Assembly (NCBI RefSeq): GCF_022012305.1
Contig: NZ_JAKLTM010000004.1
Coordinates: forward strand, 186,001-250,000
DNA: 64,000 nucleotides
Direction of reading: 5' to 3'
Origin: Ramlibacter paludis
GTDB lineage: Bacteria; Pseudomonadota; Gammaproteobacteria; Burkholderiales; Burkholderiaceae_C
Positions 25,813 to 34,429 of the stretch are shown piece after piece. A program made the translations under genes and the position numbers. Position 1 is the first letter of the stretch. Every line of letters starts with the position of its first letter. The notes under the pieces were generated by a model, which was not told the origin of the DNA, made no database searches, and worked only from the letters and a program-made list of their open reading frames with translations.

Positions 25813-27914
25813 TGGCTGCAGTGCTGCCCCTGGAAGCCGCCGCCGGCGCGCCTGCGCGGACGCGCACGCGCCGCGGCTTCGCCTTCGGCAAGTACCGCGA
25901 GATCATCATCGCGGTCGCCTTCTTCCTGCTGTTCGACCTGGGCGTCCTGGTCCTGAACTTCTACACCTCGTTCAAGATCGACCAGGACACCGTCGCCATC
26001 AACCTCGCCGGGCGCCAGCGCTACGTCTCGCAGCGCATCGCCCGCACTTTGCTGGAGCTCGATGCGGCGCGCGCCGCCGGCCGCTCCTACCGCAACGAGA
26101 CCCTGGCCGAACTGCGGGCCGGCGCGAAGATCTTCGACATCTCGCAGTCCGCCTTCAAGTCGGGCGCCACCATTCCCGGCGGCGACGGCAAGCCCGTGTT
26201 CCTGGACGCAGTCACTTCCGATGCGGGCCGGGCGCTGGAAGCGAAGGTCGATGCGCTCTGGCAGCCCTACTACGAGAAGCTGCAGCCGCTGCTGCGCGAC
26301 GGCTTCTCGCCGGAGGACCTGGCGGCGGCGCTGGCCTACAGCCAGGCGAACAACAGCGCGCTGCTCACCATCGCCAACGACTTCGTGACGGAGACGCAGG
26401 CGATCGGCGCCTCGCGGGCGAGCACGCTGCGCCAGGTGCAGACCGGCGGCATCGTGCTGGCGCTCCTGAACTTCGCCTTCATCCTGTTCAAGTTCCTGCG
26501 CCGGCTGCAGACCTCGGACGCGGCGATCGAAGCGGCGACCGAGGAGAACCGCGAAATCCTGCTGTCGGTGCGCGAAGGCCTGTTCCTGATCACGCCCGAC
26601 TTCAAGCTCGGCTCGCAGCTGTCGAAGTCGGCGCACGCCCTCTTCGGCCGCACGCTGGCGCCGGGCCAGGACTTCCTGACGCTGCTGCAGCCGCTGCTGA
26701 GCGAGAAGTCGCTGTCGGACGCCCGCGACTACGTGCAGCTGCTGTTCGCGCCGCACGTGAAGGAAGCGCTGGTGCAAGGCATCAACCCGCTGTCGGAGGT
26801 GGAAGCGCTGGTGAAGAACCGGCTGGGCCAGGAAGTGACGCGCCACCTGTCCTTCCACTTCAACCGGGTGCAGGACGGCAGCGGGGTGCGCCACCTGCTG
26901 GTGACGGTGCAGGACATCTCGGCCCGCATCGAGCTGCAGCAGAAGCTGGCCGCCGAGCGGCAGCGCTCGCAGAAGGAATTCGAGATGCTGCTGAAGGCGA
27001 TCGACGCCGACCCGCGGCTGCTGCGCCAGTTCGTCAGCCGCTCCGAGCAGCACCTGCTGGAAGTGAACGACCTGCTGCGCGCCACCTCCGGCGCGCAAGG
27101 CGAGGCCGCCGTCCTGCAACGCATCGACGAAGCGCGCCGCCGCATCCACGCGATCAAGGGCGATGCCGCCACGCTGGGGCTCGAGACCCTGGCCGCGCAG
27201 GCGCACGCCTTCGAGGACGCGCTGGACCGCATCCGCCAGGGCGGAAGCGGCGACCTGGGCAACGCCCTGCTCGCACTGCCCATGCCGCTGGAAGACCTGC
27301 TGAACAAGGTCGGTTCGCTCAAGAGCCTGACCGGGCTGCGGCGTCCCGAGGCGGCCGCGGCCGCGGGCTCCCTCGACATCCAGCTCGCGGAACTGGCCCA
27401 GGCCGTGGCGCGCGACGGCGGCAAGAAGGTGCAGGCCAGCGTGGCGCTGGCGGCGCTGGACGAATTGCCGGACGCCCAGTCCGACCTGGCGCGCGAGATC
27501 GCGGTGCAGCTGCTGCGCAATGCGGTGGCGCACGGCATCGAGGCGCCGCTCACGCGCACCGATGCGGGCAAGCCCGAGGCCGGCCAGGTCTCCGCGCGGC
27601 TGGAGCGCGCCGGCGCCGAGTGGACGCTCTCGGTGCGCGACGACGGCGCCGGCCTGTCCGCCCCGCGCATCCGCCGCAAGCTGCTGGAGCTGGGCTGGTA
27701 CACGCAGGAGCAGGTCGCCGCCTTCGACGACCGGCAGGTGGTGTCGCACATCTTCAAGCCCGGCTTCTCCACCGCCGCGGCCGTGGGACAGCACGCCGGC
27801 CGCGGCGTCGGCATGGACGTGGTGCAGGAGAACGTGCGCAAGCTCGGCGCGCGCCTGCTGCTCGGTTCGACGCCCGGTGAATACACCGAATTCCAGATCA
27901 AGTTCCCCGCCTAG
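25812..27914 (+). CDS. Membrane PilJ-type sensor with PAS-like, HPt and CheA-like ATPase domains
   Basis: A 700-aa protein not matching a named gene I know. TM1 is about residues 30-50 and TM2 about 212-230. Between them lies a PilJ/NarX-like sensor with AGRQRYVSQRIARTLLELD, resembling the nitrate-binding P-box helices. A PAS-like region (243-375) follows, then an HPt domain with His446 in IHAIKGDAATLGL, then a CheA-type HATPase: N box LLRNAVAHGIEA (Asn570), G1 VRDDGAGLS and GRGVGMDVVQENVRKLGA. It lacks the CheW-like C-terminal domain of CheA, so it should not couple to chemoreceptor arrays. Position in the nitrate operon and the cheY/cheX genes behind it suggest a nitrate-sensing phosphorelay (inference). 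Confidence 0.88.
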   Translation: MAAVLPLEAAAGAPARTRTRRGFAFGKYREIIIAVAFFLLFDLGVLVLNFYTSFKIDQDTVAINLAGRQRYVSQRIARTLLELDAARAAGRSYRNETLAELRAGAKIFDISQSAFKSGATIPGGDGKPVFLDAVTSDAGRALEAKVDALWQPYYEKLQPLLRDGFSPEDLAAALAYSQANNSALLTIANDFVTETQAIGASRASTLRQVQTGGIVLALLNFAFILFKFLRRLQTSDAAIEAATEENREILLSVREGLFLITPDFKLGSQLSKSAHALFGRTLAPGQDFLTLLQPLLSEKSLSDARDYVQLLFAPHVKEALVQGINPLSEVEALVKNRLGQEVTRHLSFHFNRVQDGSGVRHLLVTVQDISARIELQQKLAAERQRSQKEFEMLLKAIDADPRLLRQFVSRSEQHLLEVNDLLRATSGAQGEAAVLQRIDEARRRIHAIKGDAATLGLETLAAQAHAFEDALDRIRQGGSGDLGNALLALPMPLEDLLNKVGSLKSLTGLRRPEAAAAAGSLDIQLAELAQAVARDGGKKVQASVALAALDELPDAQSDLAREIAVQLLRNAVAHGIEAPLTRTDAGKPEAGQVSARLERAGAEWTLSVRDDGAGLSAPRIRRKLLELGWYTQEQVAAFDDRQVVSHIFKPGFSTAAAVGQHAGRGVGMDVVQENVRKLGARLLLGSTPGEYTEFQIKFPA

Positions 27915-27923
27915 GAGACCAGC

Positions 27924-28295
27924 ATGCGATTGATGATCGTCGACGACTCCAACATGATCCGCTCCCGGATCTCCCGCGTGGTGCAGGCCGGGGGGCTCGC
28001 CAACGTCTCCCTGGTGGGCCTGGCGCGCAACGGTGCGGAGGCGCTGCGCATCGCGCGCGCCACCCAGCCCGACGTGGTGACCATGGACCTGACGATGCCC
28101 GAGATGGACGGCATCGAGTGCATCACGCGGCTGCTGCAGATGCTGCCCAAGACCAGCATCCTGGTGGTGAGCGCCCTCTCCGACAAATCGACGGCCATCC
28201 AGGCGCTGCGGCTGGGCGCGCGCGGCTTCGTGGCCAAGCCCTTCAGCGACGACGAGCTCAAGCTCGCGTTGCTGGACGTCATGGAAGGGAAATAG
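27924..28295 (+). CDS. CheY-like single-domain response regulator
   Basis: A 123-aa receiver with no output domain. The acidic pair is Asp7/Asp8 (MIVDDS), the phosphoacceptor Asp55 (VVTMDLTMPEMDG), the switch Ser in VVSALSD and the conserved Lys105 (VAKPF). It starts 9 nt after the sensor kinase and 2 nt before the CheX-like gene, so it is the likely phosphate acceptor from His446. Its output target is not obvious. Confidence 0.92.
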   Translation: MRLMIVDDSNMIRSRISRVVQAGGLANVSLVGLARNGAEALRIARATQPDVVTMDLTMPEMDGIECITRLLQMLPKTSILVVSALSDKSTAIQALRLGARGFVAKPFSDDELKLALLDVMEGK

Positions 28296-28297
28296 GA

Positions 28298-28762
28298 ATG
28301 GCGATGGATACGCTCAATGCCGAGGAACTCAAGCTGTTCGTCGAATCGGTGCGCGGCTACTTCAAGGTGCTCACGCGCCAGGAGCCGCAGATCACCTCGG
28401 CCTACCTCTCCACCGGCGACCTGCAGGGCCACGAGTACAACGGCATCGTCACCTTCTCGGGCGCCTACAACGGCCACGTGATCGTCTCGATGCCGGGGCA
28501 GCTGCTCAAGGAATTGCTGCTGCTGCAGGGCGAAACCGACGTGTCGCAGGGCAACCTGCTGGACGCGGTGGGCGAGATCGCCAACACGCTGGGCGGCAAT
28601 GCCCGCAAGTCGCTGGGCTCGGCGCTGCAGATCTCGGTGCCGGTGCGGCTGCATGGGAATTCGGGCATCCAGGCGCGGGTGCGCAAGCATCCGTATGCGA
28701 TCACCTTGCGCTGGAACCACCAGCCGGCGGTGGTCTACATCGACATGGAGCGGCGGGGGTGA
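28298..28762 (+). CDS. CheX-like CheY-phosphatase
   Basis: A 154-aa protein of the CheC/CheX phosphatase family. The catalytic Glu93 and Asn96 appear in AVGEIANTLGGNAR, the ExxN motif used to dephosphorylate CheY-P. Hydrophobic strands such as HVIVSMPGQLLKELL fit the fold. As the last gene of the operon it would reset the phosphorelay. No chemotaxis or flagellar gene adjoins it. Confidence 0.87.
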   Translation: MAMDTLNAEELKLFVESVRGYFKVLTRQEPQITSAYLSTGDLQGHEYNGIVTFSGAYNGHVIVSMPGQLLKELLLLQGETDVSQGNLLDAVGEIANTLGGNARKSLGSALQISVPVRLHGNSGIQARVRKHPYAITLRWNHQPAVVYIDMERRG

Positions 28763-28768
28763 AACCGA

Positions 28769-28852
28769 TGTCATTGCGGGCTTGACCCGCAATCCAGCCC
28801 CGGTGCTTGTCCTGGCGCCAGGGCTGGATCCCGGCTCGAGGCCGGGATGACA
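28769..28852. repeat. TGTCATTGCGGGCTTGACCC-type palindromic repeat, copy 2
   Basis: Shares its left end exactly with the copy at 16169 and ends GGCCGGGATGACA. The inner arms are CCAGCCC...GGGCTGG with CCTGGCGCCAGG at the centre. It fills the gap between the convergent CheX-like gene and the ANTAR-PilJ gene and may serve as a bidirectional transcript end. Confidence 0.75.
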
Positions 28853-28853
28853 A

Positions 28854-30125
28854 CTAGGCCCCCATCAACACCTGCATGCTGTTCTCGTAAGCCTCGGTCA
28901 GCTTGTCGAACAGCTCCAGCAGCTCCTCGCTCGCTGCCGCCAGCTTGATGCGCCCGGGGGCCGTCGAGGCTTTGGGGATGGCGGCGCGCAGCGTCTGCCA
29001 GGCGGCATCTCCGCGCTCCAGCAGCACCCGGATCTCCGGGGTCGACAGCGGCGCGGCGCCCAGTCGGGCCATGCCTTCCTCGAACGCCGCCGCGGTCTCG
29101 ACCAGCCCGCGGTCGGCCGCTTCCTTGTCCGTCGCCGTCGCCTGCAGCAGCGCCAGCTTCGCCATGCGCTGCGACAGCATGCGCTGGCGCCCGGCGGTGT
29201 TCACCACGCCGGCCTGCGTGGCCAGGCCCGACGACTCCAGCGCCAGCACCAGCGCGTTTGCCTGCGCCAGCATGGCCTCGGCCAGCGTGTCCAGTCGGGG
29301 CAGTTCGCCGGCCTTGGCTTCCGCCTCCAGCACGCGGCGCACCGACTGCCAGCCGGCCTGGGCCGCGTTGATGAGGTCGCCATAGGTCGCGGACGACAGG
29401 CCGTTCTCCAGCACCTTGAGGTTGTCCTCGACCCGCGCCACCGATTCGCGCATCAGCACCGAGACGGCCGCGGTCTCCGTGCGGCTGCAGCCCAGCGCGT
29501 AGAGCTTCACCAGGCGCTGCGACAGCATGCGCTGCTGGCCGGCGCGGTTCATGGCCTCGGCCACGCGCGCGGCGTCCACCACCTGGCGCGACACCTGTCC
29601 CACGCGCTGGTTGCCCTGCATCGAAGCGGTGCGCAGGATCTGGAAGGCTTCGTCCTCGCTGACCTGGCGCGCGCGCATCAGGATGCCCTTGGCCTTGTCC
29701 ACCCACTTGCGCTCTTCCAGCCGCTCGCCCAGTTCGGCCAGCTTGGCACGCAGCTGGTGCTCGTGCGCCGCGCGGCCCTGCGCCAGGTGCACCAGCGGCC
29801 GCAGCCGTTCACGCCCGTAGCCCTGCACCACCCAGGCGTGCACGCCCGCATCCAGTGCACGCTGCAGCGGCTCCACGCCCGCGTCCTGGGTGAAGAACAG
29901 CACCGGCACCGGCTGCTGGGCCTGCAGGGTCGCGATCGCTTGCAGCAGCTCCGCGCCGGGACGCGCCGCCCAGCACACCAGCACGTCGGGCGCGGCGCGC
30001 AGCGTCTCGCGCACCAGGTGGGCGCAGTCGCCCTGGCCGCACACGGTGAAGCCGGCGGCCTGGAAATCGGCACCGAGGTCGGGCACGCCGGGCTCGCTGG
30101 TCTGGAGGAGGAGGACGGTGGTCAC
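28854..30125 (-). CDS. Pseudo-receiver / ANTAR / double PilJ-domain regulator
   Basis: A 423-aa soluble protein. Residues 1-115 form a receiver-like fold in which the phosphoacceptor position reads LVCWAA instead of Asp. Residues about 118-180 are an ANTAR domain (WVDKAKGILMRARQVSEDEA). Two PilJ-type helical sensor repeats follow, beginning NRAGQQRMLSQRLVKLY (about 193) and NTAGRQRMLSQRMAKLA (about 310). It resembles NasT fused to two NarX/PilJ sensor modules. GTG start at 30125 with no clear Shine-Dalgarno sequence; the frame extends upstream. It faces away from the nitrate reductase operon. Confidence 0.85.
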   Translation of the reverse strand: MTTVLLLQTSEPGVPDLGADFQAAGFTVCGQGDCAHLVRETLRAAPDVLVCWAARPGAELLQAIATLQAQQPVPVLFFTQDAGVEPLQRALDAGVHAWVVQGYGRERLRPLVHLAQGRAAHEHQLRAKLAELGERLEERKWVDKAKGILMRARQVSEDEAFQILRTASMQGNQRVGQVSRQVVDAARVAEAMNRAGQQRMLSQRLVKLYALGCSRTETAAVSVLMRESVARVEDNLKVLENGLSSATYGDLINAAQAGWQSVRRVLEAEAKAGELPRLDTLAEAMLAQANALVLALESSGLATQAGVVNTAGRQRMLSQRMAKLALLQATATDKEAADRGLVETAAAFEEGMARLGAAPLSTPEIRVLLERGDAAWQTLRAAIPKASTAPGRIKLAAASEELLELFDKLTEAYENSMQVLMGA

Positions 30126-30177
30126 GGCAGGAGCGGGAAGTGGCCGCAAGCATAGTGCAAGCGAGGGCCGCGCCGGC

Positions 30178-30192
30178 TGGCACGGATCGTGC
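30178..30192 (+). promoter_or_regulatory. Sigma-54 promoter of the nitrate/nitrite reductase operon
   Basis: TGGCACGGATCGTGC has GG at 30179-30180 and GC at 30191-30192, exactly 10 nt apart, and shares TGGCACGG with the promoter at 22695. Start would be near 30203, giving a leader of about 125 nt before the transporter gene. Confidence 0.78.
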
Positions 30193-30218
30193 GTCCAGGC
30201 CTGCAACGGGTGTGACGC

Positions 30219-30235
30219 TGCACCCGGGCCGTGCA
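30219..30235 (+). promoter_or_regulatory. NtrC-like dyad downstream of the sigma-54 start
   Basis: TGCACCCGGGCCGTGCA fits TGCAC-N7-GTGCA. It lies about 16-32 nt after the predicted start, not upstream. It could be an enhancer acting from downstream, part of a leader RNA stem, or chance. Confidence 0.5.
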
Positions 30236-30327
30236 CCGTACCGCCGGCCGTCGCACGACGTGGTGTGTTTCCTGTACTCACTTTCGGGGTGGGCCGTCCC
30301 GGCCGCGCCCCGGCTCCAGACAACACC

Positions 30328-31593
30328 ATGCGCGCATTCCAAAACTTCCTGAAGTCCGGCCACTCGCCCACGCTGTTCGCGGCCTTCCTCTACTTCGCGT
30401 GCTCGTGCGCGATCTGGGTGCTCAACGGCGCGATGGCCCCCTTCATCCGCGAGGCCTACCAGCTCACGGCCGCGCAGCAGGGCCTGATGCTCTCCATCCC
30501 CATCGTCGCCGGCGCGCTGATGCGCTTCCCGCTCGGCGTGCTGGCCCAGTACATCGGCCGCAAGAACGCCACACTGGTCGAGATGGGCCTGATCGCGGTC
30601 GCGATGGTGTTCGGCCTCTTCTTCGTGCACAGCTTCCACGACCTGCTGGCCATGGGCGTGCTGCTGGGCATCGCCGGCGCCAGCTTCGGCGTCGCGCTGT
30701 CCCTGGGTTCGGGCTCCTTCCCCGCGCGGCACAAGGGCCTCGCCATGGGCATCGTCGGCGCCGGCAACGTCGGCACCGCCGTCGCCGTGCTGGTGGCGCC
30801 ACCGATCGCCCAGTGGCTGGGCTGGCAGGCCGTGTACGGCGCCGCCGCCATCTTCATCGCCCTGCCCGCGCTGGTGATGATCTTCTTCGCGCGTGAACCG
30901 CAGGACGTCAATCCGCACGCCACGCTGCGCGACCACGTTGCCTGCCTGTTCGAGAAGGACGGCTGGGTGTTCAGCGTGATCTACGCCATCACCTTCGGCG
31001 GCTTCATCGGTCTCACCAGCTTCCTGCCTTCCTACTACTTCGAGCAGTTCGGCGTGAGCAAGGTGCAGGCGGGCCAGCTGACCATGCTGGCGGCTTTCAT
31101 GGGCGCGGCGCTGCGCGTGGTCGGCGGCTGGATCGCCGACCGCTGGGGCGGCATCAACACGCTGACCGTGGTGCTCGGCGTGGTCTGCGGCTCGCTGGTC
31201 CTGGTGGGCTTCAGCACCGGATCGCTGCTGGCCACCACCCTGCTGATGATGCTGTGCTTCGCCGCGCTCGGCGCCGGCAACGGCGCCCTGTTCCAGCTGG
31301 TGCCCCTGCGCTGGCCCGCGGCCACCGCGGTGGCGGGTTCGATGATCGGCGAGATCGGCGCCCTGGGCGGCGGCCTGGTGCCCAGCTCCATGGGCCTGGC
31401 GCGCCAATACCTGGGCAGCTACGCCTTCGGTTTCCTGTTCTTCGCGGCGCTCGCCCTGCTGGTGCTGGCGCTGCTGCGGGTGATGCAAGCCAGCTGGACG
31501 CGCAGCTGGGTCGGCCGCGGCGGCCGCGCCCACGCCCATGCGCATGCAGCGCCCTCGTCGTCCGTTCCTCATTTCCCGGGAGTCAAGGCATGA
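30328..31593 (+). CDS. MFS nitrate/nitrite transporter (NarK/NasA family)
   Basis: A 421-aa major facilitator with about 12 transmembrane helices. Family segments include NGAMAPFIREAYQLTAAQQG, the helix with PIVAGALMRFPLGVLAQYIG, the glycine-rich GAGNVGTAVAVLVAPP (nitrate signature) and GEIGALGGGLVPSSMG. The C-terminal tail is His/Ala-rich (HAHAHA). First gene after the sigma-54 promoter, overlapping nirB by 4 nt. It gives the cell a second nitrate or nitrite import route beside the ABC system. A GC-rich hairpin (about 30295-30312) lies just ahead and no Shine-Dalgarno sequence is obvious. Confidence 0.92.
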   Translation: MRAFQNFLKSGHSPTLFAAFLYFACSCAIWVLNGAMAPFIREAYQLTAAQQGLMLSIPIVAGALMRFPLGVLAQYIGRKNATLVEMGLIAVAMVFGLFFVHSFHDLLAMGVLLGIAGASFGVALSLGSGSFPARHKGLAMGIVGAGNVGTAVAVLVAPPIAQWLGWQAVYGAAAIFIALPALVMIFFAREPQDVNPHATLRDHVACLFEKDGWVFSVIYAITFGGFIGLTSFLPSYYFEQFGVSKVQAGQLTMLAAFMGAALRVVGGWIADRWGGINTLTVVLGVVCGSLVLVGFSTGSLLATTLLMMLCFAALGAGNGALFQLVPLRWPAATAVAGSMIGEIGALGGGLVPSSMGLARQYLGSYAFGFLFFAALALLVLALLRVMQASWTRSWVGRGGRAHAHAHAAPSSSVPHFPGVKA

Positions 31594-34058
31594 AGAAGAT
31601 GAAACTCGTGATGATCGGCAACGGCATGGCCGGTGTCCGCACGCTCGAAGAGCTGCTGAAGATCGCCCCCGAGCTGTACGACGTGGCCGTGTTCGGCGCC
31701 GAGCCGCACCCCAACTACAACCGCATCCTGCTGTCGCCGGTGCTGGCCGGCGAACAGACGCTGGACGAGATCGTGCTGAACTCCTGGGAGTGGTACGAAC
31801 AGAACGGCATCCGCCTGCACGCGGGCAAGAAGGTCGTGGAGATCGACCGCATCAAGCGCGTGGTGCGCGCCGAGGACGGCACCGAAGAGGAATACGACCG
31901 CCTGCTGCTGTGCACCGGCTCGAACCCCTTCATCCTGCCGGTGCCGGGCAAGGACCTGCAGGGCGTGATCGCCTACCGCGACATCGCCGACACCAACACC
32001 ATGATCGAGGCGGCGAAGAAGTACAAGAAGGCGGTCGTCATCGGCGGCGGCCTGCTGGGCCTCGAGGCCGCCAACGGCCTGATGAAGCGCGGCATGGACG
32101 TCAGCGTGGTGCACGTGATGCCCTGGCTGATGGAGCGCCAGCTCGACGACGTGGCGGGCAAGCTGCTGCAGAAGTCGCTGGAAGAGCGCGGCCTGAAGTT
32201 CCTGATCGGCGCGCAGACGCAGGAGCTGGTCGGCGGCGACGACGGTCGCGTGAAAGCCATCAAGTTCAAGGACGGCACCGAAGTGGACGCCGACCTTGTC
32301 GTGATGGCCGTCGGCATCCGCCCCAACACCGAGCTGGCCGAGAAGGCCCGCCTGCACTGCAATCGCGGCATCGTGGTCAACGACACCATGCAGACCGTGA
32401 CCGATGCGCGCATCTACTCGGTGGGTGAATGCGCGGCGCACCGCGGCATCGCCTACGGCCTGGTGGCACCCTTGTTCGAGCAGGCCAAGGTGGCGGCCAA
32501 CCACCTGGCGCAGTTCGGCATCGGCCGCTACACCGGCTCGCTCACCTCCACCAAGCTGAAGGTGACCGGCATCGACCTGTTCTCCTGTGGCGACTTCATG
32601 GGCGAGTCATCGGACCGCCCAGGGGGCGGGGGCACGGAGGTGATCGTTCTGAGCGATCCCTTCGGCGGCGTCTACAAGAAGCTGGTGATCAAGGACGACA
32701 AGCTGGTCGGCGCCTGCCTGTACGGCGACACGGTCGACGGCAGCTACTACTTCAAGCTGCTGCGCGAGGGCCGCAAGATCGGCGACATCCGCGACAAGCT
32801 GATGTTCGGCGAGTCCAACCTGGGCGACGCCGGCCACCAGGGCCAGAACAAGGCCGCGGCCCTGGCCGACGGCGACGAGGTCTGCGGCTGCAACGGCGTG
32901 AACAAGGGCACCATCTGCAAGGCCATCAAGGAAAAGGGCCTGTTCACGCTGGACGACGTGCGCAAGCACACCAAGGCCAGCGCCTCCTGCGGCTCCTGCA
33001 CCGGCCTGGTGGAACAGATCATCATGTTCACCGCCGGCGGCGACTACTCCTCGGCGCCGAAGAAGAAGGCGATGTGCGGCTGCACCGACCACAGCCATCA
33101 GGAAGTGCGCGACGCGATCAAGGCCAACAAGCTGGTCACCATCGCCGACACGATGAAGTTCATGGAATGGCGCACGCCCAACGGCTGCTCCTCCTGCCGC
33201 CCCGCGCTGAACTACTACCTGATCTCCACCTGGCCCAAGCAGGCCAGGGACGATCCGCAATCGCGCTACATCAACGAGCGCAGCCACGCCAACATCCAGA
33301 AGGACGGCACGTATTCCGTCATTCCGCGGATGTGGGGCGGCGAGACGACGGCGGCCGAACTGCGCCGCATCGCCGACGTGGTGGACAAGTACAAGATCCC
33401 GACGGTGAAGGTCACCGGCGGCCAGCGCATCGACCTGCTGGGCGTGAAGAAGGAAGACCTGCAGGACGTCTGGAAGGACATCGGCATGCCCTCGGGCCAC
33501 GCCTATGCCAAGGCGCTGCGCACGGTGAAGACCTGCGTGGGCAGCGAGTGGTGCCGCTTCGGTACCCAGGACTCCACCCAGATGGGCAAGGACCTGGAGC
33601 GGGCGCTCTGGCGCATGTACGCGCCGCACAAAGTGAAGCTGGCGGTGAGCGGCTGCCCGCGCAACTGCGCCGAGTCCGGCATCAAGGACGTGGGCGTGAT
33701 CGGCGTCGACTCCGGCTGGGAGCTCTACGTGGGCGGCAACGGCGGCATCAAGACCGAAGCCGGCCAGTTCTTCTGCAAGGTGAAGACCTCGGACGAGGTG
33801 CTGGAGTACAGCGGCGCCTTCCTGCAGCTCTATCGCGAGGAAGGCTGGTACCTGGAGCGCACCGTGCATTACATCAACCGCGTGGGCCTGGACTACGTGA
33901 AGAAGAAGGTGCTGGACGACCACGAAGGCCGCAAGGCGCTGTGGGAGCGGCTGCAGTTCGCCCTGGACGGCGAGCCCGATCCCTGGTTCGAGCAGCGCGA
34001 GGCGCTGGTCGACACGCGCCAGTTCACCAAGCTCGAAACCGCGGGGCAGGCAGCATGA
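31590..34058 (+). CDS. nirB: NADH-dependent assimilatory nitrite reductase, large subunit
   Basis: Reduces nitrite to ammonium using NAD(P)H, FAD, Fe-S and siroheme; 822 aa. An N-terminal pyridine-nucleotide oxidoreductase (VMIGNGMAGVRTLEELL, VVIGGGLLGLEAANGL) leads into BFD-type 2Fe-2S regions (CGCNGVNKGTICKAI, SASCGSCTGL, and MCGCTDHSH later), then the sulfite/nitrite reductase domain with TCVGSEWCRFG and SGCPRNCAESG for the 4Fe-4S/siroheme site. It overlaps the transporter and nirD by 4 nt each. Confidence 0.95.
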   Translation: MKKMKLVMIGNGMAGVRTLEELLKIAPELYDVAVFGAEPHPNYNRILLSPVLAGEQTLDEIVLNSWEWYEQNGIRLHAGKKVVEIDRIKRVVRAEDGTEEEYDRLLLCTGSNPFILPVPGKDLQGVIAYRDIADTNTMIEAAKKYKKAVVIGGGLLGLEAANGLMKRGMDVSVVHVMPWLMERQLDDVAGKLLQKSLEERGLKFLIGAQTQELVGGDDGRVKAIKFKDGTEVDADLVVMAVGIRPNTELAEKARLHCNRGIVVNDTMQTVTDARIYSVGECAAHRGIAYGLVAPLFEQAKVAANHLAQFGIGRYTGSLTSTKLKVTGIDLFSCGDFMGESSDRPGGGGTEVIVLSDPFGGVYKKLVIKDDKLVGACLYGDTVDGSYYFKLLREGRKIGDIRDKLMFGESNLGDAGHQGQNKAAALADGDEVCGCNGVNKGTICKAIKEKGLFTLDDVRKHTKASASCGSCTGLVEQIIMFTAGGDYSSAPKKKAMCGCTDHSHQEVRDAIKANKLVTIADTMKFMEWRTPNGCSSCRPALNYYLISTWPKQARDDPQSRYINERSHANIQKDGTYSVIPRMWGGETTAAELRRIADVVDKYKIPTVKVTGGQRIDLLGVKKEDLQDVWKDIGMPSGHAYAKALRTVKTCVGSEWCRFGTQDSTQMGKDLERALWRMYAPHKVKLAVSGCPRNCAESGIKDVGVIGVDSGWELYVGGNGGIKTEAGQFFCKVKTSDEVLEYSGAFLQLYREEGWYLERTVHYINRVGLDYVKKKVLDDHEGRKALWERLQFALDGEPDPWFEQREALVDTRQFTKLETAGQAA

Positions 34059-34429
34059 AGATGAACGACTGGACGGTGATCTGCCGGGTGGAAGACATTC
34101 CCGTGCTCGGCGCGCGCCGGGTGGCGCGGCCGCGCGGCGTGGACGTGGCGGTGTTCCGCAACGGCGAGGACCAGGTCTTCGCCCTGCTCGATCGCTGCCC
34201 GCACAAGGGCGGGCCGCTGTCGCAAGGCATCGTGTTCGACACCAGCGTGGCCTGCCCGCTGCACAACCAGACCATCGGCCTGGACGACGGCTGCGCCAAG
34301 GCGCCCGACGAAGGCTGCACGCCCACCTTCGCCTGCCGCGTCGAAGCCGGCAACGTGCTGCTGGACCCGGTGGAACTGGCCACCAAGGCGCTGGAGCTGG
34401 AGGCGCCGAAAGCGGGGCCCTGCCGGTGA
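34055..34429 (+). CDS. nirD: Nitrite reductase small subunit (NirD)
   Basis: A 124-aa Rieske-fold partner of NirB. Complete Rieske ligands are present (CPHKGGPLSQG and CPLHNQ), although some NirD proteins lack the cluster. The stop overlaps the GTG start of the nitrate reductase gene (GTGA), so the subunits are translated together. Confidence 0.93.
   Translation: MKMNDWTVICRVEDIPVLGARRVARPRGVDVAVFRNGEDQVFALLDRCPHKGGPLSQGIVFDTSVACPLHNQTIGLDDGCAKAPDEGCTPTFACRVEAGNVLLDPVELATKALELEAPKAGPCR

Noticed and set aside
25701-27794. A 697-aa open frame on the minus strand opposite the PilJ sensor kinase gene
   Set aside because: Composition is the His/Arg/Gln-rich pattern of reversed high-GC coding DNA; the plus-strand frame carries clear HPt and CheA-type motifs. 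Similar long shadows opposite nuoG, nuoF, pnp, nirB and mutS were dropped for the same reason.
30203-30327. ANTAR-dependent terminator in the reductase operon leader
   Set aside because: Stems exist, but none has an A1/G4 hexaloop and there is no T tract, so attenuation like that at 22769-22829 is not supported.
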